A stretch of 64,000 bases of DNA, taken from assembly GCA_003116975.1 (NCBI GenBank), contig BGKB01000046.1, positions 363,315-427,314 on the forward strand. Direction: 5' to 3'. A program made the position numbers and the translations under genes. Below are positions 48,638 through 57,613 of the stretch, in pieces. The notes under the pieces are model-generated. The model saw only the letters and a program-made list of their open reading frames with translations, searched no databases and had not been told where the DNA came from. The stretch is from Aurantiochytrium sp. KH105 (taxonomy: Eukaryota; Sar; Bigyra; Thraustochytrida; Thraustochytriidae). Position 1 is the stretch's first letter; each line of letters begins with the position of its first letter.

Positions 48638-49186
48638 GGCGCGGCAGCATGCACGCACCAATACGAAGAAACCTATGCTTGGATGGTATGACGGCAAGAC
48701 CTCTCTCTCTGCGTGCGGACGCAACGCAGCGTCGTTGCTGCTCGATGCTCGGCAAGTCAACTTGAATTTCAAATTTGCAAAAGTTGTGCAAGCAGCAGCA
48801 GCAAATTTGAATTGCCCATTTTGACGACCACTTTGCGCTTGCAAGCAGCAGACTTGCGGGCGAGGGAGACCTTGCTGCGTACCAAGAAAAAGTCTCTACA
48901 AATTGAAAAGCTTCGCACATCAGAAGAGGGGCGGTCCTCCAATGCCGATACAAGCCAAGTGTAAAGGGGAAAAAGAAGAGTCATTGCATTTTGCCCTGCA
49001 TTGCAAGGAAAACAGAATCGGCTTCGCCTTGTAATTAGATTCGTCAAAGACGAGGGAAGAAGTCTCCACGTCTACAGTTCACGCGACAAAGACGAACGAT
49101 TTGCTTAGTAGAAGACAGGAGTGTATATAGAGAAAAGTTGACAGAGCATGGACTTGTCATCGAGGACACGAGTGCATAAAAAGTCG
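48638..49186. other. Intergenic spacer
   Basis: About 550 bases between the ubiquitin-like gene start and the enoyl-CoA isomerase stop, both on the minus strand. No gene and no striking repeat were seen. Confidence 0.45.
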
Positions 49187-50239
49187 TCAGAGCTTGGATT
49201 TGCCGCTCTCGTCCCAGGTCCCATCTTCAAAGCCGAGACCCTGAAAGCTTTCTTCGTCAGTGAGCGCCTTGTAGGCCGTCGTGTAGGTGCGTCGCTTGAT
49301 AGATTCCATGGTCTCGCGGTACTTGAGGCCCTTGAAGCGCCCCTTGGCAACAAGCTCCCGCGCAAACTGAAGCGAGACAGAGACCACCTCGGACAGCTTG
49401 ACAGCTTCGACGACGACATTCTCGCGAACAAGATCTGTGGCGCCGTAGCGTTTTGCGTAGACAATCATATCATTGTGCATATGAACTGGCGTCTTAGCCT
49501 TCATAAGCTCCGTCATGCCAGGACTGTACACGAGTCCGATGTCAATGGCGGGGACGAAGAAGAAGCCCTTTTCAACATTCATGATCCGGTAGTCGAAGGC
49601 TAGGCCGAGCATGGCGCCCGCCGCGCAAAAGTGGCCATTGATGGCAGCAATTGTCGGCAGCGGAAAGGTGAGAATACGCGCGAGGAGCGCCTCTGTGTTT
49701 CGCTGGAGCTCATCGGCCTCTGCGGGGTTGGCGTCGATCCACTTGAGGTCCATGCCATTGCTAAAAAACTTTCCCTCACCTGTCACGACGACGGCGCAGA
49801 CATTCTCGTCTGCGAGCGCGGCGTCGAGGGCGGCATCGATGGACTCGATCAGGTGCGGGTTGACCCTGTGCTCGCAGACACGCGTGCCCCACGGGAAGGT
49901 CTCCTTCGCATCGCCGCCGAGCAGCTTGACGACGGCGACGCTGCCGTCGCCCTGCACCTCGGTGCTCACGATGACGCGTACCTCCGACATGCGTTGCGAC
50001 TTGCGCATCGGGAGTTGGCGGACTGCCTCGTCCTCTGCCTCCTGCTCCTGGCCGCGGCGTCTCCTGAGTCCGTCCGCGGCGCCCTCTTGCTCCTCGCCGC
50101 CGGCCTCGCCGCTGCTGCTGCTTTCGGCGGCGCCGCGTGCGGCCGTCGCGGGCGCCTGCTGCGCCTGCTGCCGGAAGGACAGTTTGCGCCCGCGCGCCGC
50201 GCCCATGCACGCCAGCAGCCGCCGCCCCTTCGAGCCCAT
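49187..50239 (-). CDS. Peroxisomal enoyl-CoA hydratase/isomerase, plant ECI-type
   Basis: 350 residues from the ATG at 50239; a later ATG at 49990 would give 267 residues, the usual family size, and may be the true start because the intervening ~83 residues are low-complexity. The crotonase fold shows CEHRVNPHLIESIDAALDAAL, VVVTGEGKFFSNGMDL (oxyanion-hole strand) and TIAAINGHFCAAGAMLGLAFDYRIM (second oxyanion hole), then GFFFVPAIDIGLVYSPGM. These blocks match plant-type delta3,delta2-enoyl-CoA isomerases. The C-terminus is SKL, a canonical PTS1, so the enzyme should act in peroxisomes, shifting double bases of unsaturated acyl-CoA for beta-oxidation. At the strand where relatives often carry a Glu (ELDIG-like) this protein reads AIDIG, so the catalytic acid is uncertain. 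Confidence 0.88.
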   Translation of the reverse strand: MGSKGRRLLACMGAARGRKLSFRQQAQQAPATAARGAAESSSSGEAGGEEQEGAADGLRRRRGQEQEAEDEAVRQLPMRKSQRMSEVRVIVSTEVQGDGSVAVVKLLGGDAKETFPWGTRVCEHRVNPHLIESIDAALDAALADENVCAVVVTGEGKFFSNGMDLKWIDANPAEADELQRNTEALLARILTFPLPTIAAINGHFCAAGAMLGLAFDYRIMNVEKGFFFVPAIDIGLVYSPGMTELMKAKTPVHMHNDMIVYAKRYGATDLVRENVVVEAVKLSEVVSVSLQFARELVAKGRFKGLKYRETMESIKRRTYTTAYKALTDEESFQGLGFEDGTWDESGKSKL

Positions 50240-51486
50240 CGCGGCCCTCGGCCCCGTCCCGCGCGCGTGCTCGCCCGCGCCCTCGTCCTCCGAGTCGTCC
50301 TCGTCGCGAAGGGCGAGCACGATGGACGCAATGAAACGAAAGCAGCGCGCGCGGTCGCCTTTGCCGAGCGACTGCGACGCGCGCCAAGCTCGTCGCGTGG
50401 CGCTCGCGCGGGGGAGAAGGGGGGGGGCGCTTGGGCGGGATCGGAGGCGGTCTGCCGCAAGGCTGCGCGCGGCGGCGTGCACGTGCGAGCCCAGGTCCAG
50501 GTGCTCAACGCCGCGTCGTCGCTTCGATCGCTCGGTGCGGGTCCTTGCCCAACAACACGCAAGACCGAGCGCGTGCACGCGAGCGCAATGAGCGCAGCGA
50601 CGGGGGGGTGAGGCGAGCGAAGAGAGCTGCAGACGCAGACGCAGAGCCGTGCCTTTGCGACGGCCAGACGCGGCAGCGCGTCCCCCGTTTCGTCTTTGCC
50701 TCCGCGCGCTGCGCTCTGAGAGCGTGGAACGCGGGCGTGTCGCGAGGGACCTTGCGTCGGCAAAGGAAATCGCTGGCGCAAGAACTGGGAGCCCCGAGAG
50801 AAATGAACAGACAGGAGAAAAACACCGGCCGCCGGGAAATGGCAGTGGCCAGCTAGCGTCTCTTCTGCTGCCAGCTGCTGCTACTGCTGCTGCTGCTGCT
50901 GTCGCTACTGCTTTTGATCATGATGATGATACCAGTTTGTCTCTCCCGGCGAAGAACTCGTGCCCGCCCAGCCAGCAAACCACGCCAAGGAATGATTGAC
51001 AACGACTGGGAGAGACAACAAAAAGAATGACAGGGAATGAATAAAAAGGGGGCCAGGGACACATCATAGACGTCCCCCGGACATAGGGGTCGTTTATTCG
51101 GCGCAGGCGCGCGCCGAAGTTCTCAACGGTCACGCTCGCGTTGAGAGATGAATGCATGCAAACAAGCAAGCAAGCTTTGCATTTACTTTATTTCATCGTG
51201 TGGCGTGGCTTGGCGTGGGTGGCCCCACGAGGCGTGGCGTGGCGTGGCGTGGCGTGACGCGACGCAGTGTGGCGCGGCGTGTGACGTGGTGGTTTCCATC
51301 GCTGGACCGTGCAGGGGTTTACTTTCAATCGGCAGGAGAAGCATGGAGCGGACTTCAATGTCGAAATCACAACGTTGCCTTTCTCGTGAACAAGGGGAGG
51401 ACATCTCGAGCGCAAAAAGATGCACGAAACAGACGAAGCCGGAATCGGCCAAGCTTCATAGGAAAACCAAATGTGTGGGAGCACCG
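50240..51486. other. Divergent intergenic region
   Basis: 1.25 kb between the isomerase and the small secreted protein. The first 500 bases are GC-rich and leave the isomerase frame open without an ATG. A CTGCTGCTGCTGCTG tract lies near 50885-50905 and a GTGGC repeat at about 51233-51258. Frames here are repeat- or GC-derived. Confidence 0.5.
51233..51258. repeat. (GTGGC)n repeat
   Basis: Five tandem GTGGC units followed by diverged copies (GTGACGC, GTGTGGC), about 230 bp upstream of the small secreted-protein ATG. Confidence 0.85.
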
Positions 51487-52006
51487 ATGTTGAGTCTCAT
51501 TGCGTTATTGAGCTGTGTTGCAGGTTCTCGCGGTCAGATCAAGGAATTTCACAAACGCTATTTGTGCGATGATGCGGGATCACTGGACGGAGTCCGTGTC
51601 CGAAACACACTCGACTTTGCCATGTGCAGAAACACCTATGGCAAGGAAGATTATTGCAGTGTAAGTCGGGTCTTTTCGCGCGTGAGACCAAGTGCTATCT
51701 TAGGCTAACGTTTGACTGATCCGTATCTTGCAGAAATGTCGATGTGCTTTTGTCAAATATTATGAGAGCGCAACCGCTTGTTTCACAGCGGATCCCGATT
51801 ACGAGAGTCGTGTGCTTGCGACGAAAGATACATGGGAAGCCGACTACATCGAGCATTGCCTCGATGGCGACACCGAGGCAAATCTCGAGTTCTCCCTCGA
51901 CCCCACAAGTGATGCTTTTTGTAATAGTAGCACACGCGCGCTCAAAGCAAACGCTTGGTCTCTCACAGTAATTCTCTTGGCACTCGGTCTGCTTGTATCC
52001 TACTAA
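51487..52006 (+). CDS. Small Cys-rich secreted protein, probably GPI-anchored (two exons)
   Basis: CDS is join(51487..51660, 51734..52006), 148 residues. The ATG at 51487 starts a signal peptide (MLSLIALLSCVAGSRG). Exon 1 ends with DYCS; the frame then resumes in phase 0 at KCRCAFVKYYES. The mature part carries about eight cysteines (LCDD, AMCRN, YCSKCRC, ACF, HCL, FCN), suggesting disulfides. The C-terminus has small residues (NSS), a short polar spacer and a hydrophobic end (SLTVILLALGLLVSY) with no following basic residues, the form of a GPI-attachment signal. GPI transamidase subunit GAA1 is encoded elsewhere in the window. No known family is recognised. The frame upstream to 51148 is open but repeat-derived and lacks coding character. 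Confidence 0.8.
51661..51733 (+). other. Spliceosomal intron (73 bp) in small secreted-protein gene
   Basis: Begins GTAAGT and ends TTGCAG, with CTAAC/CTGAT branch-like sequences near 51705-51720 and 73 bp in length. Removing it joins two frames that share a Cys pattern. Without splicing the exon-1 frame stops at 51708. Confidence 0.85.
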
Positions 52007-52173
52007 TAGAGATAAGATAAGTGTTGCTGCCGCAGAAGCGGAGATAGGTGCCTCAATTTGACAGCATGAGGTCGAGTGCCTCTAAAACTTCACGGCTTGT
52101 ATTGCGGAGGCTTTCTAACACAAAGAAGCTTTTGATTATTCCTTGTATTTGTGTGAAAGCGAATGGCGTGCTC

Positions 52174-52388
52174 ATGGACTTGGTGTTTTTCCAAGGAGGA
52201 ATCAACGAGCGTCCGACGCGTAGAACCAAGAGTAAGCTTGGAAACTTCATGGTTTGCAAGAAAGGCTACACAACGCTCAGCGCATACGAAGATGGCAGTC
52301 TTCTTGTCTTTCTTTTGTGTATGCCGGTCATTGACTTGTGCTTTTTTCGAGGAGACATCAACGAGCACCCGACGCAAAGAACCAAGAT
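52174..52388. repeat. Imperfect 60-bp repeat pair, 156 bp apart
   Basis: Copy 1 is 52174-52233, copy 2 is 52330-52389. They share about three quarters of positions (TTTTTCVAGGAGRMATCAAC and CCGACG..AGAACCAAGA blocks). The 156-bp offset is a multiple of three, so a repeat-containing peptide is possible, but the similarity is not obviously codon-biased. Confidence 0.75.
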
Positions 52389-53138
52389 TGTGCCATGTAT
52401 GCAAGACATGGCACCAAACGACGGAGAGCGAAAGAGGAGCGCAAGAACGGCAAGGCATCATCTTTGGCACGATTGCACCAAGAGCTTTTCGCAGGCATCG
52501 AGGCAAGCATCGACGCACTGTATCTTCTGAGCTTGCGCTAAATCTGCGCTCCTTTATCGCTATCTCGGGCAATTTGGAGGCGAACAAGTGTACCAAACGG
52601 ATCCCAGTAACGAAACGACTGTCCCGTCGCTGTAGCTCGAGTAACCAACATGTACTGCCAAATGCGTCATTTAGAACATTCAACGGAACCTCGCTCCCTC
52701 CTGTACACGTCGCGCTCACGAAAGAGCCCACCCAGTCGGACCTTTTCAGGTGCGCTGGCTACCGCGCGGAGGTTTCATTTCGCGCGCAGCGAGCGGTCAG
52801 GGCGATGTGCTCATATCAGCGCGGAGACGGTCACGGTCAAGGTCACGGTCACTGGTCACGGTCTCGTCTCCTTTCCATTGCATTCCATTCGATTCGTTTC
52901 GTTCCAACGGTACCAGCCGCAGCAGGTCAGTATAGTTGCACTGTCCGGCGCCAAAAGAAGGAAAGAAAGAAAGAAAAAAAGAAAGAAAGGAAAACCGGCC
53001 AGTCCCCCGTTTCGCGTGGGCGCTGTTGCTGTGCTAGCTTCACGTCTCCCCCCCCCCCCGAAACGTGCATCTTTGCAGGCCTGTGCTGCTGCCTGCGCTC
53101 TCACAGAGGTCCAAAGTGAAGCGCTCTCAATGCTGTCT

Positions 53139-53272
53139 TTTTTTTTTTTCAATCAAATTTTTTCTTGCTGGTGTTCTTTTCTCCAACCAACAAAACTTTT
53201 TTTTCTTTTCAAACCTTTTTACTTTTCTTCTTTTCTTTTCTTTTTCACCCTTTTTATTTTTTCTTTTCAGTA
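53139..53272. repeat. T-rich pyrimidine tract
   Basis: About 130 bp of T/C-rich DNA with several T runs (53139-53150 and later). Low complexity, non-coding. Confidence 0.85.
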
Positions 53273-54258
53273 TTCGTCACGGGCGCTACTCTTCTTGTAT
53301 GCCCTCGTATCACATCCTTTCCCTCGTTCACGATTGAGTGCAAAAGGGGCGCGCTGCACGTCTCTGTGCAGCCGGTCTCATCTCCTCGCGCGCCGTCCGG
53401 CTTCGCGCAAGTGAACAATGGTGCTATTCTCCACTTACGCTGCGCCCTGGCCAGTCAACTCACCTCGCTAGCCAACCAACTAACTATGACAACTAACTTG
53501 CGGGCTGGCTGTCTGGCCGCCTTGCCACCCTATCTATCTCCAGCCTTTCACCTCGATCCCAACCTCCGCCAACCGCTCGTCCATTTCCGTCGCCCGCTCT
53601 ACAGTGCACGGCAGGCGGTCTTCGAGCGGTCTCCCTCGCCGGTATCCGGCCTAGCCTCGCCAACATGCAAGCAACCATCGCGTGCGCGGGTCGGTCGTAC
53701 GGGGCGCCATCACCCTCCACTTGATTACTGGTATACTAGTATAGATGAATGTCCGCAAAGCAAAGCTTCACATTCTGGTCAGTATCCGCTGCCACTCGTC
53801 GAGGACGGATACACCCACGAAAAATACACCCACGAAAAAATCCACGCTGCTCTCAACGCGCGTGGCCTGGCCTAGGCCTATGCCTAGTCAACGTGCCGCC
53901 CGGCATTCGCTTCATCGCTCCGGGCTAGTCGCGGTGGCGTCCATCTTGGATTCCCGCTTCGTTCTTCCGGGAAATCCACTACGGGACAGGCCGCGCCCGT
54001 CCCGCCGGCGCTTCTGCGAGTACTAGCAGGCATGGCGGTCCTCGCCTCCCGCCTCGGCCCGGCCCGCCCGCCCCGCCCCGGCTCGCGGCCGCACCGGAGG
54101 CTTCGCGCTGGCACGGGCCAAGAGCTGCGCGGGCGCGTGCGCAGAAGCGTGCGCGAGCGGCGGCGGCTGCGCGGGAGGGAGGCTGGGTCCGGGAGGGAGG
54201 AAGAGAGGGAGACGGAGGAGGCGCGCGTGCGCGGCGGGCCGGCTTCACGCGCGAACGC

Positions 54259-54330
54259 GCTATAGCCGACTTGCGTCGCGCGGAATCTGACTTGCTTGGG
54301 AGGGTTTGGCCGACTTGTGCACAGTCGGCC
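54259..54330. promoter_or_regulatory. ACTTGCG-type motif cluster with near-perfect palindrome
   Basis: Strong forward copy at 54259-54275 (GCTATAGCCGACTTGCG), a weaker copy at 54279-54295 and another at 54302-54318 (GGTTTGGCCGACTTGTG). Cores start at 54269, 54290 and 54313, spaced 21 and 23 bp. The last copy runs into GGCCGACTTGTGCACAGTCG (54308 onward), a near-palindrome centred on TGCA. The cluster is about 1.0 kb upstream of the type I membrane protein ATG at 55323. Confidence 0.6.
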
Positions 54331-54696
54331 TTCGCTTGGCTGGGCTTGGCTTGGCTTGCAAAAGTTCAAAAATGGAGGAGAAAACTTTTCTTCTTCCTTT
54401 TCCATTTTCTCTCTTTTTCTTTACCATTTTTACTTTTTTTTCAAGGGCGTTCTCCTTGTTCCATTCAATCGCGCCTCCCGGCTGACCAGTCTCTCGCTTC
54501 GCTTCGCTTCACCTCGGTGCGCTGTGCTGCGCTCGTGGCCCGTCTTCTAACTCGAGGCCATGATCAGCCAGCCAGCCAGCCGACCTGGCGGGCCTCCAGC
54601 TTCCCGGCTCCAGCCAGCTCGCAGCCGCGGCCGACACGCCTCAAGACGAAGACTCTGTCGCCAAAAAAAATATCAGAAAATCAAAACCAACCAAAA

Positions 54697-54724
54697 AGAA
54701 AGAAAGAAAGAAAGAAAGAAAGAA
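54697..54724. repeat. (AAAG)n microsatellite
   Basis: About seven AAAG units in non-coding DNA. Confidence 0.9.
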
Positions 54725-55322
54725 ACAGAAAGAAAGGAGCGAGTCCGAGACCTCGATCGCTCGTGCGACCTCGCTCGCCGCGCTCGCCGTGCCGGCCCGC
54801 GTCCAGACCCCATTCGCCCCGCGCTCCCCGCTTACCCCGCTCCCCCTCCGGTTCCCGCCCCAGCTCCTCCTCCTCCCCTGGGCGTCTCCGTTCGCGCGGT
54901 CCGTCTGTGCCGGTCGGTCGCGAGTCACGTCGCGAGGCCAAGGCACGGAAAGAAGCGCAGAGAGAGAGAGAGGGTGCAGCGTCTTTTTCTTTTTCTTTTT
55001 CTTTTCTTTCCCTTCCTTTCCTCTGCTTTCCTTTCCTTTCTTTCCGTCTGTTTTCTTTTGTTTTGAATTCACAGTCAATTCAAATCGACAGAAGCAAGCA
55101 AAGCGCCTTCGACCCCCGCGACGACGCAACGCGCGACGCGACGCGACGCGACGTGGACCCCCGCGCCGCGGAAGGCCCCTGCCGTCGGCGGCGGCGTCGC
55201 CTTCGCCTTCGCCTTCTCCTTCGCCCTCGCCCCGCGGCCCTCTCGGCGGAGGAGGTTGAAGACTCGACGGAGCGAGAGAGCGATCGATTGAGCGAGTGAT
55301 CGCTTTTGCTTGACCGTGCGCC

Positions 55323-57269
55323 ATGGGCCTGCGAAAGGCGGTCGCGGCGCTGGCCGCCGTGGCAGCGGCGGCGGCGATCGCGCCGGGCGCCGTCGGCGCG
55401 GCCGAAAGCGACGACGCGTACGGGGGCGGGTACTCGTCCGATCACTTCCTCGAGTACGCCATTCGCTTCACGTACATTTGCAGGGAGGATGGCGGCGGCC
55501 TTGAGGACACCTCGTTTGGACCCTGCCTCTACGCCTCGACGACCGTGCTCGATGAGAACTCCAACACCCACGTTTTCGCGAGCGATATCGAAACCAGCGA
55601 CCTCGATGACCCAGAGAAACGCGCCCTTGTCGACAACGAGTACGGATGGCGCGTCTACTTTAGTGGACCCGATGATAACGACACCGCCGTCGAATATGTC
55701 GAGATCGAGCACAACTACACAGATGGCGGCCTTGATCTCGTCCAGGGCAGCACGATCAATATCTGGAACATGACGATCAACCATAAGGAGGGCGAAGCCC
55801 TTGAGCTTGGCCTCGTCGGCAACACTCTTCCCTCGGACCTCGCAGGGCCGTACCAATTCTCCTTCAATGTCTCGGGCGTCATTCAATGTCTTTCCATCAA
55901 CAACACCCGACACGTGTACATGGGCGACTGCTCGAGCAACAACTCTCAGCTCAAGTTCGTAGACTTTGTGGCCCCTTCTCTGTCGCCCACGGGCGCACCC
56001 ACGTCCACGCCCGCGCCCACCAGCACCTCGCCACCGACCACTGCTGGCGACAACCAGAACGACTTTTCCGAAAAGGTCGTTCTCCTGCGCAGTTCTTACA
56101 GGGATACCTACAACAACGGCCTTCTCCTTGGTCTCGGCATCTCTCTGGGAGATAGCGCTCCCAGCAAGGGCGACAAGCTCCAGCTCAAGAGTCTCACCAA
56201 AAACTACTTTAGGGAGAATCTCGATCAGTACAAGATGATCTGGAACCATGACTCGAACTACAGGCTCGGGCTTGCACTCGACAGCGAGGGCGATTCCGAT
56301 CTCTTCATGCAATCCAAGAAGAACGTCGCGCGTCTCAAGCACAACCCCATTGACAAGTTTGGTTACGTCCAGCTTGCCGACATGAACGACCGCGGGAAGC
56401 AGATGTTTACCTTTGTGCGAAGGTCAGTCAACAGCAACGACGAACCGGTCGTCAAGATTATCATGGGCAACGACCTCACGTCCACCGATGGTGACATTAG
56501 CTCCAAAGATCTCTGCCTCACGGTGGCCAGCTGCGATCCATACGCTGAGGACGTCTGCCGTCCCAACTCGAACCACGTTGGCTGCGAAACATCCTGCGAC
56601 GAAGACAAGCCCAAGATGCTCCAGGGCATTGTCAACGGCTCGTACGTCAAGCTTGCCAACTGCAAGTCCGACTACGACGAGGCCCAAATCTTCGTCGTGA
56701 CTACGACGGAAGCCGCCCTTGGTCTCCTTTCCGACTCGAACTCTCCGACGGCCTCGCCCACCACAGGCACGCCTACCGTGCGTCCGACCGCCAACCCCAC
56801 CGCCAACCCCACGGCCCAACCTACGGCCAAGCCCACGGAAATTGCCGATGACGAGCGTGCCTCGGCCCCTGCCGCCGACGAGGACACCAACGATAGGTCC
56901 CTTTCCGGACTCTACGGACTCCTTGCGCTCGTAATCGCCGCGCTTATCCTTGCCGTCTACGTGCGCCGCCGCCGCCGGAACCGCACGCACGACAGGGGCT
57001 TCAAGGATGGCATTGGCGGAGGTCTCTATGCCGATGATGACGACGACGACGATGATGATCAGGAGCTGTACAACTCGTTCGACTCGCCCATCGGATCCAA
57101 CGAGGAGGGCTCTTCGCTCAACGGCGATGGTGCCTCGGCTTCTGGACGCCGCGCCAAGACCTCAAACTCGCTCGAGCAGCCCATGATCAACAAGAGGAGC
57201 AACTCGATGTCGTTTGAGCCCCACGTAGCGCACTTTGAGCAAGAGGCTGGCTTTGTCGCGCGCGTTTAG
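55323..57269 (+). CDS. Type I membrane glycoprotein with Pro/Thr-rich linkers
   Basis: 648 residues; ATG at 55323. An Ala-rich signal peptide (~1-26) ends near GAVGAAES. The luminal part has two presumably globular regions: ~30-215 (several NxT/NxS sequons, Cys at FTYICREDG, FGPCLY, IQCLSI and MGDCSS) and ~245-470 (Cys-rich stretch CLTVASCDPYAEDVCRPN ... GCETSCDED). Each is followed by a Pro/Thr-rich linker (PTGAPTSTPAPTSTSPPT and PTASPTTGTPTVRPTANPT). The TM helix is at ~527-547 (LYGLLALVIAALILAVYV) followed by RRRRR, then an Asp-rich cytosolic tail. PTxxPT linkers are common in stramenopile surface proteins. I recognise no enzyme or adhesion family; a cell-surface or endomembrane receptor role is inference. 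Strong GC3 bias indicates robust expression. Confidence 0.88.
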   Translation: MGLRKAVAALAAVAAAAAIAPGAVGAAESDDAYGGGYSSDHFLEYAIRFTYICREDGGGLEDTSFGPCLYASTTVLDENSNTHVFASDIETSDLDDPEKRALVDNEYGWRVYFSGPDDNDTAVEYVEIEHNYTDGGLDLVQGSTINIWNMTINHKEGEALELGLVGNTLPSDLAGPYQFSFNVSGVIQCLSINNTRHVYMGDCSSNNSQLKFVDFVAPSLSPTGAPTSTPAPTSTSPPTTAGDNQNDFSEKVVLLRSSYRDTYNNGLLLGLGISLGDSAPSKGDKLQLKSLTKNYFRENLDQYKMIWNHDSNYRLGLALDSEGDSDLFMQSKKNVARLKHNPIDKFGYVQLADMNDRGKQMFTFVRRSVNSNDEPVVKIIMGNDLTSTDGDISSKDLCLTVASCDPYAEDVCRPNSNHVGCETSCDEDKPKMLQGIVNGSYVKLANCKSDYDEAQIFVVTTTEAALGLLSDSNSPTASPTTGTPTVRPTANPTANPTAQPTAKPTEIADDERASAPAADEDTNDRSLSGLYGLLALVIAALILAVYVRRRRRNRTHDRGFKDGIGGGLYADDDDDDDDDQELYNSFDSPIGSNEEGSSLNGDGASASGRRAKTSNSLEQPMINKRSNSMSFEPHVAHFEQEAGFVARV

Positions 57270-57613
57270 TTCGCTCGCTCGGCTGCAGCTGTACCATTTT
57301 CCACTCTGGCCTCAATTCGACAAAATATATTCTTTTATCTTGTTCTTTGCTTCTTGCAAGCTTCTTGCAATTCGAGTTCCCAGTTCGCTTGCCGGACACT
57401 TTTTGAAAGTAAAAAAAAAATCACTTCTCGAGGAGGGGAAAAAGTAATGTCCAAAGAATATTCTCTTCCCGTCCTGTGACGGCGCGCACTTCGTCTTTCT
57501 AGAATCTTTTTTTTTTTTTTTTTCTAACCCCTTGCCAGGCTCATTCGACGAGGACTCGACCGGTCGCTCCTGAACAACAAAGATACGAAGCCAGTAAATG
57601 TCGTCCGGTTCTC
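57270..57613. other. Convergent spacer
   Basis: 344 bases separating two convergent genes, holding both 3' ends. T-rich runs lie near 57408-57420 and 57506-57524. No gene is seen. Confidence 0.5.

Larger units (their letters stand above)
52007..55322. other. 3.3-kb intergenic region with repeats and motif cluster
   Basis: No supportable gene. It includes a 60-bp imperfect repeat pair (52174-52388), AAAG and poly-C tracts (about 52959-53060), a T-rich stretch (about 53139-53270), the ACTTGCG-type cluster and palindrome at 54259-54330, an AAAG tract (54697-54724) and a CTTCGC tract before the type I membrane protein. A 160-codon frame at 52048-52530 contains the repeat pair in phase but has no recognised domain; I leave it uncalled. 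Confidence 0.5.

Noticed and set aside
52163-53119. 318-codon frame after the small secreted gene
   Set aside because: Overlaps other frames, contains repeat and low-complexity translation, and has no recognisable domain or signal.
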